Assembly: GCF_037975245.1 (NCBI RefSeq)
Contig: NC_092567.1
Location: forward strand, 3,976,214-4,040,213
Reading direction: 5' to 3'
DNA from: Apostichopus japonicus
Taxonomy: Eukaryota > Echinodermata > Holothuroidea > Aspidochirotida > Stichopodidae
Length of the DNA stretch: 64,000 nt
A program made the translations under genes and the position numbers. Below the pieces are notes generated by a model, which saw only the letters and a list, made by a program, of their open reading frames with translations, ran no database searches and was not told where the DNA came from. Numbering within the stretch: position 1 is the first letter of the stretch; every line of letters starts with the position of its first letter. Positions 25,136 through 36,449 of the stretch are shown here, one piece after another.

Positions 25136-25685
25136 CAGGGACGTAGCTAAGGCCTGATGATTGGGGGGGGGGGGGTGTAGTGGCTGAAAATCGGTTTTGA
25201 AGCCAGAAAATTCCAACTGCATGCTGCTTTTGTACCCCCCACCCTCCCGCTACTCGTCAACGATATAGTCAGTGTCAGTCAGAAAACCCAATCTTTCGCG
25301 ACTGCACTTCTGTTACGAACTTGTTGCGATACATTTGTACCCATTGGCACTCATTTCAAAAACTTATTGCCCCCCCCCCACCCAACCAAATATTTTTGTG
25401 AAATTCGGGCAATATGCTGATAGCTTTTTGGATAATTTGCAATGTGCTTTTCAGTGGTTATACTGGTATTATTATTACTCAACAATTATCACCAATACGG
25501 AAGGGTAATAAGACGGAAAATGATTGTATGCTATTTGCATGCGATGTAAAAACCGATGCATGCCTGTATGATATGCACATGATCATGTGTGATGCGCATG
25601 TTTTGGTTATATTTTTCGGGCAAGTCGTTACAACCCACCCCCCCCCCCCCCACAAAACAAATTGGGCTCCTACGCCTATGACGGT
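25136..25685. mobile_element. Possible third nested inverted-repeat element
   Basis: The left end CCAGGGACGTAGCTAAGGCC is followed by a G-run (25,163-25,175), and the right side has a C-run (25,638-25,651) followed by GGCTCCTACGCCTATG, whose reverse complement resembles the left end loosely. A TSD could not be found. It resembles the poly-G-bearing MITEs elsewhere in the window, but the boundaries are uncertain. Confidence 0.4.
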
Positions 25686-25869
25686 AGTTGTATTAGGCAT
25701 TTTTTGTAGTATTCAAAATCATAAGACGTTTTGTACGGTGGAGTATAAGAATCGCGAGAAACAATTTCCCAAAGTGGCAAGGAAAACGTGGTAAATATGA
25801 CACGTTAAAGGTCAATTTTGACCGAAATTTTTAAAAACAATTACATGAAAAGGCCTAGATAAACTAGAG

Positions 25870-25898
25870 TGCGACAGTCGGAAATTCCGACTGTCGCA
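25870..25898. repeat. 29-nt near-perfect palindrome
   Basis: TGCGACAGTCGGAA, a single A, then TTCCGACTGTCGCA: 14-nt arms with one unpaired base. It lies 27 bp downstream (on the minus strand) of the stop of the hAT transposase fragment. It could fold as a cruciform or hairpin, or be a protein-binding palindrome. No assignment can be made. Confidence 0.85.
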
Positions 25899-25924
25899 TT
25901 CCAATTTTCCAACTAGCGTCAGTT

Positions 25925-26305
25925 TTACCATGGCTTGGGGGTGAGACACACCCACACCCCCTCTAACGACGTCCCTGCGCGGTGAATATGGAACACGATC
26001 ACATGATTCAGCCTCTGTTGAGTCATGGTGCTCCGTAGCCTTGTCTTCAAACGCCTCAAAGAACTAAAAGATCTCTCGGCTTCCGTCGAACTGGCGGAGG
26101 AGACGAGGAGCAACCGCAAGAGAGCTTCGACTTCACCAAACATAGCCCGTACTACTGGATTCATCAACTTGAATAATTGTCTATACCCTTCAACCGACGA
26201 CGAATGGAACTGGCCTCGAAATAAAGGCAGACTAAGCTTAAGATTGTTGGAGACCTCAGGGTACCAACTCACGAGATCTGGGTGGAATTCTCCATTCAGC
26301 AACAT
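25925..26305 (-). pseudogene. hAT transposase C-terminal dimerisation region (ZMYM1-like), truncated
   Basis: The 126-codon minus-strand frame encodes the hAT family C-terminal dimerisation segment. Its centre, SSASSTEAERSFSSLRRLKT followed by RLRSTMTQQRLNHV, matches the conserved SS.ECERSFS.LRRLK..LRSTM..RLN pattern of ZMYM1-like hAT proteins. Full-length relatives are several hundred residues long, and the N-terminal BED/TTF finger and the catalytic D-D-E core are absent here, so this is a remnant. It lies 170 bp inside the right terminus of the 22,853-26,475 element in the expected orientation (transcribed leftward, the start near the right end having been lost). The first ATG is simply the first in the open frame and is not a natural start. 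Identification is by motif and is solid; function is lost. Confidence 0.85.
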
Positions 26306-26475
26306 TGAGTGAGATTCGAGGATATGAATCCTAAGATGTGTAAGCCGTAACCAAATAGAGCCACGACACTACTCTTTTTCCAAATGTGTGGGGGGGACAT
26401 TTGATATTGTTTCCCCCATCCATCGAAATGTGGGGGGGGACGTGTCCCCCCGTCCCCCCTGGATTGACGCCCATG

Positions 26476-27080
26476 CGTACAACTGATGTACCATACGTTC
26501 TGATTTGAGTAATTGCATCTCACTTATATATTGTTTACTTTTATTTCAAAAAACCTTTAAAATATGGGTCCTTTCTTCAGTAAACGTTGTAACATAACAA
26601 ATCTATTCATAATTATCCAACCGAGGCAGAGGTCATACTGTACTATATAAAGTAGCAGGGAAACACCACTTATTAAATGTATACACTGGAAGCCTTTGTA
26701 ACGCCTTTTCGAATCGTCCTGTTTTAGGTAAAGATTGTTGGTTATGATACGCACTTTGATTGTGGGTACTGATCAATGCGATTCTCCCTAAAGTGAACCT
26801 ACTGTAACGGTTATATTTAGAACTTAAATCACATAACATCATCGCACTATGAAGTCAATGCCTAGGTAAGTGTTAGCTTGGATCAAGTACTAGAGCTCCT
26901 GTGTACTTGTCGACGAGGCACACAATAATTACTCAACCATCGTCGTATACGTTAACATTGATCATGAATATTCCAATGCAGAATTGCGTAAAACAACGCA
27001 CCGACCCTGTGACGTGCTCCCTTGTAACACTGAACGCTTGTAGTACTCATTTAATGTATGTATGTATGTCCGCTACAGTT
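26476..27080. repeat. Repeat C1, right half
   Basis: Continues the C1/C2 alignment from the TSD CGTACAAC to about 27,080, matching 32,776 to about 33,395. Shared landmarks include AACCGAGGCAGAGGTCATAC and TTGTCGACGAGGCACAC. No gene. Confidence 0.8.
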
Positions 27081-28560
27081 ATGTTGCGTACCCGGTTGGT
27101 AAGTAAGGTGTGGGGGTGGGGGCGGGTGGTGGTGGTAGGGAGAGACTCGAGGACACCGTAAAATAAAATACACTAACAGTGCATCCTGAGATTAATAAGT
27201 ATATATCTTGTCTACATACAATGTACTTGTAGTACATCTCTCGCAGTGTGACAAAGAAATAACTATATATAAGTAGGAATACCTTACAACTAGAACACGA
27301 CACACTGATAACGTTCATTAACTAACCCTATCACGGCACAGCTATTCTGTAATGCGCAAGTTGCCTAGAAGCGAGCTAAACTATACGCATCGCGTTAAAG
27401 ACAACGCAGCGCAGCAAATGATGAATTCGTTAAAGGCAACTGTTACGTTGGAATGCGAGAGGTCTCGATAATTAATTTTAACGAGACACAAGCCTGGGTT
27501 CGTTTCCGTAAGGAACACAGACAAATTGACAAGTCTAGAGAATTTAAATGAGAACGTAAACTATATTGAACAATGGATTTCGAACCAACAACAACAAGTA
27601 GTAATTACAAATATATAGAAAATTACTCACAAACTTAACAAGATAGGATACACTTTAAAACACGCTGGTCTCTTCCAACGGCGATATCCCTCAGCGGCCA
27701 CGACCTCGATGACGACGATTCTCGGTCCGTTGCACCGCGAAATTCACTGGTCCTCGACGAAGTTTCTGGCGATCCCAGAAACAACAGTCACCTTCTTTCC
27801 GGCGATGCTCCAAAATAGAAGACGGACTTCCAGCCACAATAGAGTGAAGCACAAGTCGAACTTCTCGCCGACTAAATATTACCAGAGTCAGTCCAAAATC
27901 AGCTTTATAGCCACCAACTCCTGGCGTAACGAACTTCCTCAACGGAGACAGAAATTCTTCACCTTCTCCGCAATAACGACTGAAAACTGTAGTATCACAG
28001 TAAAGTCCTCTTCAAACTTCTGAATGGAAGTGTAGAATCAATCTTGGTATCGATATCTCAATCCTTCAGAAAATACTGGTAGTTGAGCACTGACGATATA
28101 TAGTAGAATGGTATAATATGTGTCGTCGCTTGTATTCGTACAGAAACTGAGAAACTCTCCGATCTGGGCGGGTTTTTATATGATTCGCCATGTCAAGAAT
28201 CATCTAGATCTCTCTCGATACACTTGAGTAACAACGCGACCCGGTTTCTCTATTCTTGGAAGTCCTTTGCATCGCTCGCAAATATTCCAGAGAATCCACG
28301 AAGATGTGTACAGCTTACACGCGATCTCACGTAAACCGACGTTAACCCGAGACCAGCGCGTCATCATGAGGAATATACTAGAACAATCGTGTATTATAAC
28401 ATTCTGACACGGTTACCCGACCTAATTTCTCAAATACTGATTTATCACGTAGGCAATTTCAATACTTTCTATATTATAACATAAGGTTCCTTACTAGCAG
28501 TGACTAGCGTTAGGCTACAATAGGCCCTCGTAACACAACGCAGCACAGCTTACGATGGAC
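27081..28560 (-). mobile_element. LTR-like stretch, minus strand (uncertain)
   Basis: Read on the minus strand, TGTCAGAATGTTATAATACA starts near 28,407 like a Gypsy-type LTR, followed by a TATA box (ATATAAAA at about 28,173-28,180) and a plausible R/U5 zone. Further along is an open frame (27,942-27,691) ending in an arginine-rich tail. No primer-binding site, gag or pol motif and no matching second LTR was found, so this could equally be an unrelated GC-richer unique segment. Confidence 0.3.
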
Positions 28561-29336
28561 CGCGTCGGCCCGTGAACCCTACGCAGCAACGGCCTTGTAA
28601 CCGCACAAGCAGTGTACGCAACGCAGCTGCAGAGTGCATCAATCCGATCCATATGTCTTCTGCAGAAGCCCCAAAATAACCTCTAAAACATTGCCTCTGA
28701 CAAACGCTATAAAATTCGGCAAGGATTCTGCCTGGCAACTTGTTCTTAATGTATACCAAATTAATGTATAAAAACGCTACTCGCATAGCAATATAAACGA
28801 CCCCGTGTAGAATCCTATGCACGAGTAACTGACCAATTACGACATATCCGATAGCATTGACACATATCAGAAACCAAAAACAAGCCGCTCAACGCTCTCT
28901 ACCCTGCTACATATATGAGCTGAACCCCGCCCCACGGTCTATCCGTCTATGGTTACTTCCCCGTATACTAAGTTCAGAGACAAAAATTGTCCACCAGACT
29001 GTTAACATAAACCCCGGCAGCAAGAACCATCTCTCTTCCAGCCAACAATACATTGATACCCCTAGATACACAGACTATCGCACATATCAGGGACCCCCCT
29101 GCTTAAACATTAAACCAGGGTTTCCCTAACTTTATTCCCCCACGAACCCCCTGTGGATGTCACAGTTGTCCACGAACCCCCAACTTTTCGAGACACGATC
29201 TGAGTCATTATTATACTATAATACGCATAACAGCCTGTGTCTGTTTCATAATTCAGTTATCACAAGTCATATGCGTATGGAACGCGGAAAGAGTTGGTCG
29301 ATAGGTACGACTTTTGTAAATTACTAAATTATATGG
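28561..29336. other. No supported gene; possible hAT end at ~29,112
   Basis: The words CCAGGGTTTCCCTAACTTT and CACGAACCCCC at 29,112-29,190 look like a hAT terminus, but no partner end is visible. ORFs at 28,550-28,822 and 28,857-29,129 have no recognised domain. Confidence 0.35.
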
Positions 29337-29344
29337 CCCTACTA

Positions 29345-29873
29345 TAAGGTGACCATATTTTCCTGGCTGGAACCAGGGACATTCATTGCGTGACTGATAT
29401 GGGGAGGGGTCTAAGGGGAGGGGGTATCTTAGATGTAAAATGGGGATACTTAGAAGCACTGTTTTAATCAAGTTTATTTTTCAAGAATGTAGCTTTTTCT
29501 TAGATGAAATTCACTTACTTTACGTGATTCTTTGAGAGCTTGTGAGTGGTTATGCTTACAATATAATTGTGGTTGTGTCGCCGTAGTTGCCAATTATACA
29601 GTCGAAAGAGTGCTAGGCTAGATCGAGCTAGCATATTTTAACAGTGTTTCCACTTTACACTGGCCCACCTGAAATACTGGTTATAAGTTCCGTTCTGCGA
29701 CTGCACACTTGACTAATTTTTTTATACAATTATTTTACTAATAATGTGGAATATTTTCGAAATTCCTGAACATTTTGACGAATCGGAGACATTTTCGGGG
29801 ACACTTGTTCATCGGGGACAGCACACTGTAATCGGGGACTGTCCCCGAAAATCGGGGAGGTCTGGTCACCTTA
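29345..29873. mobile_element. hAT-type MITE, 529 bp, TSD CCCTACTA
   Basis: Both ends read TAAGGTGACCA inward. The flanks CCCTACTA at 29,337-29,344 and 29,874-29,881 are a perfect 8-bp duplication. The right part contains repeated ATCGGGGAC-type words (29,790-29,857). No transposase ORF. Confidence 0.9.
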
Positions 29874-29881
29874 CCCTACTA

Positions 29882-31789
29882 AAGGTTACGTAAGCCGCTT
29901 TCAATTATAACAGAAAACAAAGACAATTTAAGGTGCATAATGTTGTGACGTGATAGGTTATTGCACAATCAGTACTTTTCTTTTTTATGACTAAACTCAA
30001 ACATATTTATTGCTCAGCAAAAGAAAAGATGTTTCACGAATTCCCCGCCCCACCCCATTTAGCCTTCTTCAGCGGGGTGGGACACTACTGTAATCGGTAT
30101 TTTGCTTGCAAGTTGTTATAACTTTTTAAAGCAGCTTTTTGCGTTTTGTCGCCGTTTAGCCACCCTTTTGACATCCATCGGGGTTTTTACATGTATTCAT
30201 CACAAAACATCAAACTAAAATATAAGCCAAGTTCTTTCCTACCTAGAGCACCAATTGGCGAGTAATAAAGGACTTCTGCAGATATAAGTTAAGAGTCTTC
30301 CGACAAATTTCTCATTTAAAAGCAATCGCATACAGTTCCCCAAATCCACTAGTTTGAATCCAACTAATGAGTGAATAACTGACAAGTTTATTTATAAGCT
30401 GTTGCTTAAAAAAGATTCATTCACAATCCGAAAAAGCTGAGTCGTTATCACAGCCATACTCAAGGCACATAAATAGAGCATGGTGTTGTAGTATATATTG
30501 GTGTACTGGATTGCTTACGACGTCGGCAAAGTGAAATTATTTACCTCATTATTCCATGACGTTCAAATAATTTAAATATTCATGTTATAGGCGGGGCTTA
30601 TTGCGAACCTAACGGAAAATATCATCGAGAGAAACAACGTTCAAATTTGTAAATCATTCGACCTTAAACCACCATTTGAAGTTAGATTTGAATAGATAAG
30701 CTAGGTGTGTATGTCGTTATGGCATCGTGGGGTCCATGAGGTTGAGAAAATCATAGAAAGGACTCAAAAAGCTGCTTTAAGATTTAGATAAGTAGACCTC
30801 GATCATTCTTCTGATAGCAAACACAAAATGATCATGATTTTAGCATTTGGTTCGACTGTGTAAATAGTCTATAAGTAAACATATTTGCGTGACAGTCATT
30901 CCACCTCAATTTCTAATACAAGATGGCAGTTATTGCTTTTAAAACAAAAGTAAATTTACTAAACCGTTTACTGGCTATTAGTGAAAAAAAGACTTCGTTC
31001 TTTTAGTCTCTTCCCAACTACTTGCGTGCTTAGATTTCTAGTTCCATAAAAATACACGTGGGAACGACGAATGCAAATGGCTTTTGTTTGTATTCCAGAA
31101 CCGTGGTGAGGATCCATTGACCATTGCAGTACTGTCGGGTATTTTGTGTTCCCTCGCAGCGGTTTTCTGTCGTTTCTCATCCTACCCACACCATGAATTT
31201 TCCCTCCTGATACAAAAATAATCTTCGTAAAATTCGATTAATGACTAGTCTATGACAAGAGTGATAGCACATCAATGGAAACAGTCCTCCCTGAAAGTGT
31301 ACACTATATATTGTAAGCAATGGTGATCAGTGTGGATTAACGTAGTTCAGTGTATTGAACTTCTCCAGTAATTGAGAAGACCTAGCTATGTAGGTCTGGA
31401 TTTAAAGCTTGCAGAAACTAATCTTACAATAACTGTATTCACATTAAAGCCAGTTTGCTTCCAGCATATTGCAGTGTACAATATCTGGCATAGCGAAGAC
31501 AGGGTACTTTTACAAACTTAGTAGTCGGGTAAGTTTCGTATGCAGAAAATACTTTATAACTTGAACAATTGAAACCACTGATGCGAATTTGTTGCCACAA
31601 AGAGACAATAAATGTAATAGAGAAGTATAGACACAGTGACGTCAGACGGAATAATTGTATCATGGCAACCGTTACGGAGTTTAATCACTTTATAATTGGT
31701 TTTGCTGTAATAATATACGCTCCGAAGAAAAGTAGATTTTGTAGTTCAAGGCATAGTCAATGATAGTTTTTTTTTTTATATGTTGATGA
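29882..31789. other. Intergenic with one LINE remnant; otherwise nothing recognised
   Basis: Apart from the reverse-transcriptase remnant at 30,718-30,835, only short non-family ORFs occur. A poly-T tract lies at about 31,767. Confidence 0.45.
30718..30835 (+). pseudogene. Non-LTR reverse transcriptase C-terminal remnant
   Basis: The plus-strand frame gives WHRGVHEVEKIIERTQKAAL followed by RFR, a stop, then VDLDHSSDS. The pattern W....I.KIE..Q..A.RF is the classic post-fingers segment of CR1/L2/jockey-like reverse transcriptases. It is short and interrupted by a stop, so it is a fossil. A related but different LINE tail lies at 38,073-38,363 on the other strand. Confidence 0.6.
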
Positions 31790-33395
31790 GAGGGGACTGG
31801 GGTACAATTCTATTGCCTGGCTATCGGGTCTTGTACTATCCTCACCTTCCTTAATTCCTTCATTGATTAGTACAATATAATAACTTTATATACTTTCAAG
31901 ATACTTGTACTAGTACAGGGTTTCTAGTTGTTGATATGTGTCTTACAAAACAAAATACACATCAACTATATAATATACGGTAGAGGGGATGGAAGGGGTA
32001 TGTTGGCTCTCGTAGGGAACTGTGATTCGTAATTTTATTTTTATTCGTTAAGTTCCTATACAAAATTTTCCAAATTAAACCTCTATACTCCGCAACGGGA
32101 ATGTGAGCGGGTATGTGTAGAGCAATAAATGATAAAAATTATTGCATGTAATTAACAAAAAAACAAAGAAGAAAGTGAACCACATAGGTGAGTTCAAAAT
32201 CAAAAACTAAAGGACATCACACATACACAAGTTCACCCCAAAATGAAATAACTTGAATACAAATTGACACTAAAAATGAAGTCTAGCGTGTTTGTGTGTG
32301 TAGGGGGTGGGGAGTGGTGGATTCCCTCTTTGTCACCAGGTCTTGCACTATACCCATCTCCCTTAATTCCATCATTGATCAGTACAATCTATTAACCGTA
32401 TTTACTTACCTAATCAGGGTTTAGTTGGATGACCTTGGTTCTGATGTAAATATCATGACTCAATGACCTTTAGTTTCAATAATATGGGAATCCTTCATGT
32501 TATATTCAATCCTTGATAATTGGTTCCAGTATCGAATGGTCCTGGAATGGGAGGTGATGTCCAACTGTTTGGTGAGGAAGAGTTGATGAACATACGATGC
32601 CATAGCAGTAGATCAAGCCTTTCTAAATCGAAGGTCAATGTGACAACATCGGAATTCCATTACAAACACAGTCAACATATCCAAAGTGTGCAGACATCAA
32701 TCCGATATACAAAGCTATTTGGAGGAACACATCCACTACTTCGTGTATAACCGTGATCGCCGTGTTAAAACCTGTCGTACAACTGATGTGCCATACGTTC
32801 TGATTTGAGCAATAGTATCATTTTCTATTGTTTACCTGTATTTGAAAGCTTTACTAAAATATGAGTCATTTCTGCAGGTAACGCAGTAACATAACAAATC
32901 TATTCATATGTATCCAACCGAGGCAGAGGTCATACTATATACAATAGCAGGGAAACAACAGTTACTCAATTTATACACTGATGGCGTGAAAGCCTTTGTA
33001 ACGGTTTTTACAAATGCGCCTGTTTTAATTAACGTTCATTGACACGCACTTTGAATATGGGAACTGTTCAAATGAAATTCTCGCTAAATCAAACTAACTA
33101 TAACGTTTTCTATTAAGAAGATATTCACATGTCACCCTATTGTGAAGTCCTTGCCTAGCTAAGTTCTAACTTGGATCAAAGTTCTAGTTTCTAATTTGTA
33201 ACCGAAAATAATCTTACCGCTTGTCGACGAGGCACACGACAATTACTCAACAATCGGCGTGTACATTAACCTCGATCGTATATGTCAATGCGGAATCGCG
33301 CATAACAACGTATACTAACCATTGTGACCCCTTGTCCCTTTTGACACTCAACTCTAGTGGTTCGCCTTGAATGTATATGATTCTACAATAACTGA
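31790..33395. repeat. Repeat C2 with a partial tandem copy in front
   Basis: 32,150-33,395 matches C1 (22,230-22,852 plus 26,476-27,080) as an uninterrupted sequence, including the single CGTACAAC at 32,776-32,783 where C1 has the hAT insert. 31,820-31,905 is a further partial copy of the CTTGCACTATACCC... CCTTAATTCC segment found at 32,340-32,410. No gene. Confidence 0.85.
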
Positions 33396-33496
33396 AGTCA
33401 TGATCTTATAGCTACCACGTTCCTTTTGAAGCTATACCTGAACAATGGAATCTAAGTGGTACATTTATCGTTGTTTACCGCAATTTTTAAGTAAAA

Positions 33497-36449
33497 CATT
33501 TTCATTGTGAGTACTTTGTCAAACAATCGAACTGCAGCTGGAACTCACGCAGCTAGTCAAGACTGTACATAAATGTACACAGACACGAACAGCAGACGAC
33601 AGGACTGGTTGTTCCTTAGCAACACAAATCTCATTGCCAATTTCTATATTCTGCAAATATTTTTGCTACCCGTGTCATATATCAAGTCGAAAGGATAGCA
33701 ATAAATCGAAAATTTGACATCTTATTTTCAACTTTCCACTGTCTTGTCTGAAAACGTTGGCCATTTTATTGTAAATTTGTCATTCATTGCATTTTCCAAA
33801 TGTGGGCAAGGGGGCTGAAGATTTGACAGTCACGTTGAACTTCATTAGATAATTGTATATTATACCGTGTGTGAAGGCAGCTTTCTTTAAATTGATCCTA
33901 TCCCCACCCCTACCCCCCCCCCACTTTTACTTGTGATTTCTAAAAAATCAAACTGGCTACAAACTTTTTTTATTATTATTATTATTTATCTTTATGGGTA
34001 AATTGATTGATCACCGAAGATTGAATTTGAAGAATTTGAATACATAATTTCAATGAGAAGAACAATTTAGTCAGTCCCACTGTTAGCTGTTTTTTATTTA
34101 AGATTTGCTTGTTTATTCTCCAATCCGATCGATATTTCAAATGTTATAGCATATTTTGTTTGTTCCGTGGTAAAGATATGAAGATTTCTCCTAGATTCGC
34201 TGAAAATTTGACAGAACAAAAGTTTGAAATTTAGCATAATTATTCCGTATTAATATTCAATCAGCAGCTGCACGAAGTTCCTTTTTTCCATGATCTGATT
34301 TCAAACAGCTGCTATTCAACTGTTTACACCAGTATAATATATGTTATAAGTCATTTTTATAATAAAACAATGGGCCAGTCCAAGTCAATTAATGATGAGT
34401 TGTACTCTGTTTATTGATGTGAAAGTAGTCTATAGGCTTATAAGAAGTTAATTGTTCTGGTTGTTAAAGATTTGACCAAATACAATGATATCAAACAAAA
34501 CTGAACAGAATAGTAACAGTGTTGAAGCAAGGTACATTTATCCGAGTACCAGGTACTTTTAAGTACTTGAGGTTCCCGAGAACCCGGGTATCCTAGCCCG
34601 ATGACTGGCTTTTTAGGATCCGAGCACCGAGTACCAGTTTTCGAGTACAGTATTCTATATACAGTATTCAGTACCGAGTACGAATTAAACTATTTCATAC
34701 GAGTACTTTTGATTTCTTAAATATACAACAACCTAATATTTGTAACTGTTCCCGGTGGTAATTATAAGTAAATGATATACCAGTCGAGTATGAAGACATT
34801 GTTCGTGTCTTGTTATTGTTTGACACATTTTCAAATGTAAAATGTCTTAAAATGATGGTTCAATATGGGTGCAAGTGCCATATTAATACTACAAACATGC
34901 TATAAATTGGTATATGTTAGAAACATATATACATCACTTATGCTTTCTTTGTTCATGCTATATGCACTGTACTTGGTAATATAGTCGGCTATTCTGCTGC
35001 AGTAGAGACACATGAGTACGGTGACATTACAGAGTCATAAAAATCATCGATAACTTATAATAACTACCTACTGTAACGTCAGTATTACGAAACTGTTTGT
35101 TTTAAATAACTCGTCACGAACGAGTATCAAGCACTTTGAATCGAGTACTTAAGCATCAGAGTGCGGGTGCGAAAGAATGAGTACCAAGTACTGTTCACCT
35201 AGTGCGAGTACCGATCATTTGGAGACAGATGTTTGAATGCCAATCGAGTGCCGGGTGCTTTTCGAGTACTGCAACACTAGAAAATTGCTTCTTGACAATA
35301 CTTTACCAGTTTTTTTTTATTTTAAGTTTACTAGTGCTTGGCACAAATTTCAATTACAGATACAAACAAAAGGACCTTGGAAACACCAAATTTCTCCCGA
35401 AATTGAAAAACACAGATACCGATACGGTAAAACTTCTTCAAGTCGTACTTACTAATGAGCAACTGATTAATGTAATATTAAAGTAAAATATCTTGTTTTA
35501 AATTGGATTTATTAGACAAACCAAGGCAAAACTGATCAGCAATTAATTGAATACATTTATGTTCTTGTTAGGATCATCTTATTTGCAAACCGCTACGTAG
35601 AACTGATCAGTTAGTAATAATGAATGATATTTTAACGCTTTTTGATATATTATTATCAAAGAAAAAAAAAACAGATCGTGAATGGTTTGAGTATAGATCA
35701 CTAAGCTACTCCCAAATAATTATGATGAAAGTCCGACTAAATTGAAGGGAAGAGGCTGTCGAAAACTTTCGTTTTCGAGGGCGCTAGACCTTTTAATGCG
35801 GAATGGTCACGCTATTAATTCTGAAATGTCAGAGTTTGCTCCACGATCACATAATGAATAATGCAATTCAATTAAACTTTCGTTACAACTGACACAATCT
35901 TCCAGATTTTTCATAAGTTAACGGCAGTTTGCGAGAACTTTGAAAGATTCTATTCGAATTTGAAATTTCGTCGACCTTCTCAAATATCCAAACACAGAAG
36001 ACGCGTGAACAATACACGGTTTTACGAGAATAGAGACAGAAATATAGAACTCCGTAATATAGAAATGTTTTCGTTTTCTACCTTGTTCCGGATCACGATA
36101 ACTTTTTTTTTATCATCTAAGCCTCTTACCTGTTTTCAATCTTTCCTAAGTCTGCAACTACGAGGTAAAATAAGACCGGACAGGTTACATTTTGACGGTT
36201 AACCGGTTAATTATTTTATCGTAAACAGGTTAATTCTTGCTCATGCTCATATGTTATTAATGTGATCAATATTCGCATTGGAAACGTTTCTTGTTTTACT
36301 TTTTGTACAATACAGGACTGTGTGACATGTTTGAGATCTTCTTGATGATCTCGGTAATGAATCCAACATTAACATTGTTGTATGTACAGTACGTTATTTA
36401 TTAAACAACCCTTCAACGTGATTGCAAACGTTCGTGTCTTTTGTACGTC
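33497..36449. repeat. Copy B of the ~2.95-kb direct repeat
   Basis: Same-orientation copy of 1-3,075. Differences include a single unit of the 40-bp minisatellite, small indels and scattered substitutions. It contains the same nested hAT-like element (34,517-35,279). It begins about 100 bp after repeat C2, so C and A/B may belong to one larger family. ORFs in it (35,202, 35,960) are not conserved as frames in copy A. Confidence 0.85.
34517..35279. mobile_element. hAT-like element nested in copy B
   Basis: Ortholog of 1,014-1,802 by duplication: left end CAGTGTTGAAGC, right end GCAACACTA, and the same GAGTAC-rich subterminal zones. Shorter internally than the copy in A. Confidence 0.6.

Larger units (their letters stand above)
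22853..26475 (-). mobile_element. 3.62-kb hAT element with TSD CGTACAAC and a decayed transposase
   Basis: Terminal inverted repeats are CAGGGGCGTCAATCC (22,853) and, at the right end read inward, CATGGGCGTCAATCC (26,475), one mismatch in 15. The flanks CGTACAAC at 22,845-22,852 and 26,476-26,483 are a perfect 8-bp duplication, diagnostic of hAT. The paralogous repeat at 32,776-32,783 carries a single CGTACAAC and no insert, giving a natural empty site. G-runs lie just inside both ends (22,880-22,888; 26,432-26,439). The only transposase remnant is a C-terminal fragment on the minus strand near the right end. The rest is nested MITEs and decayed DNA, so the copy is not autonomous. Confidence 0.93.
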
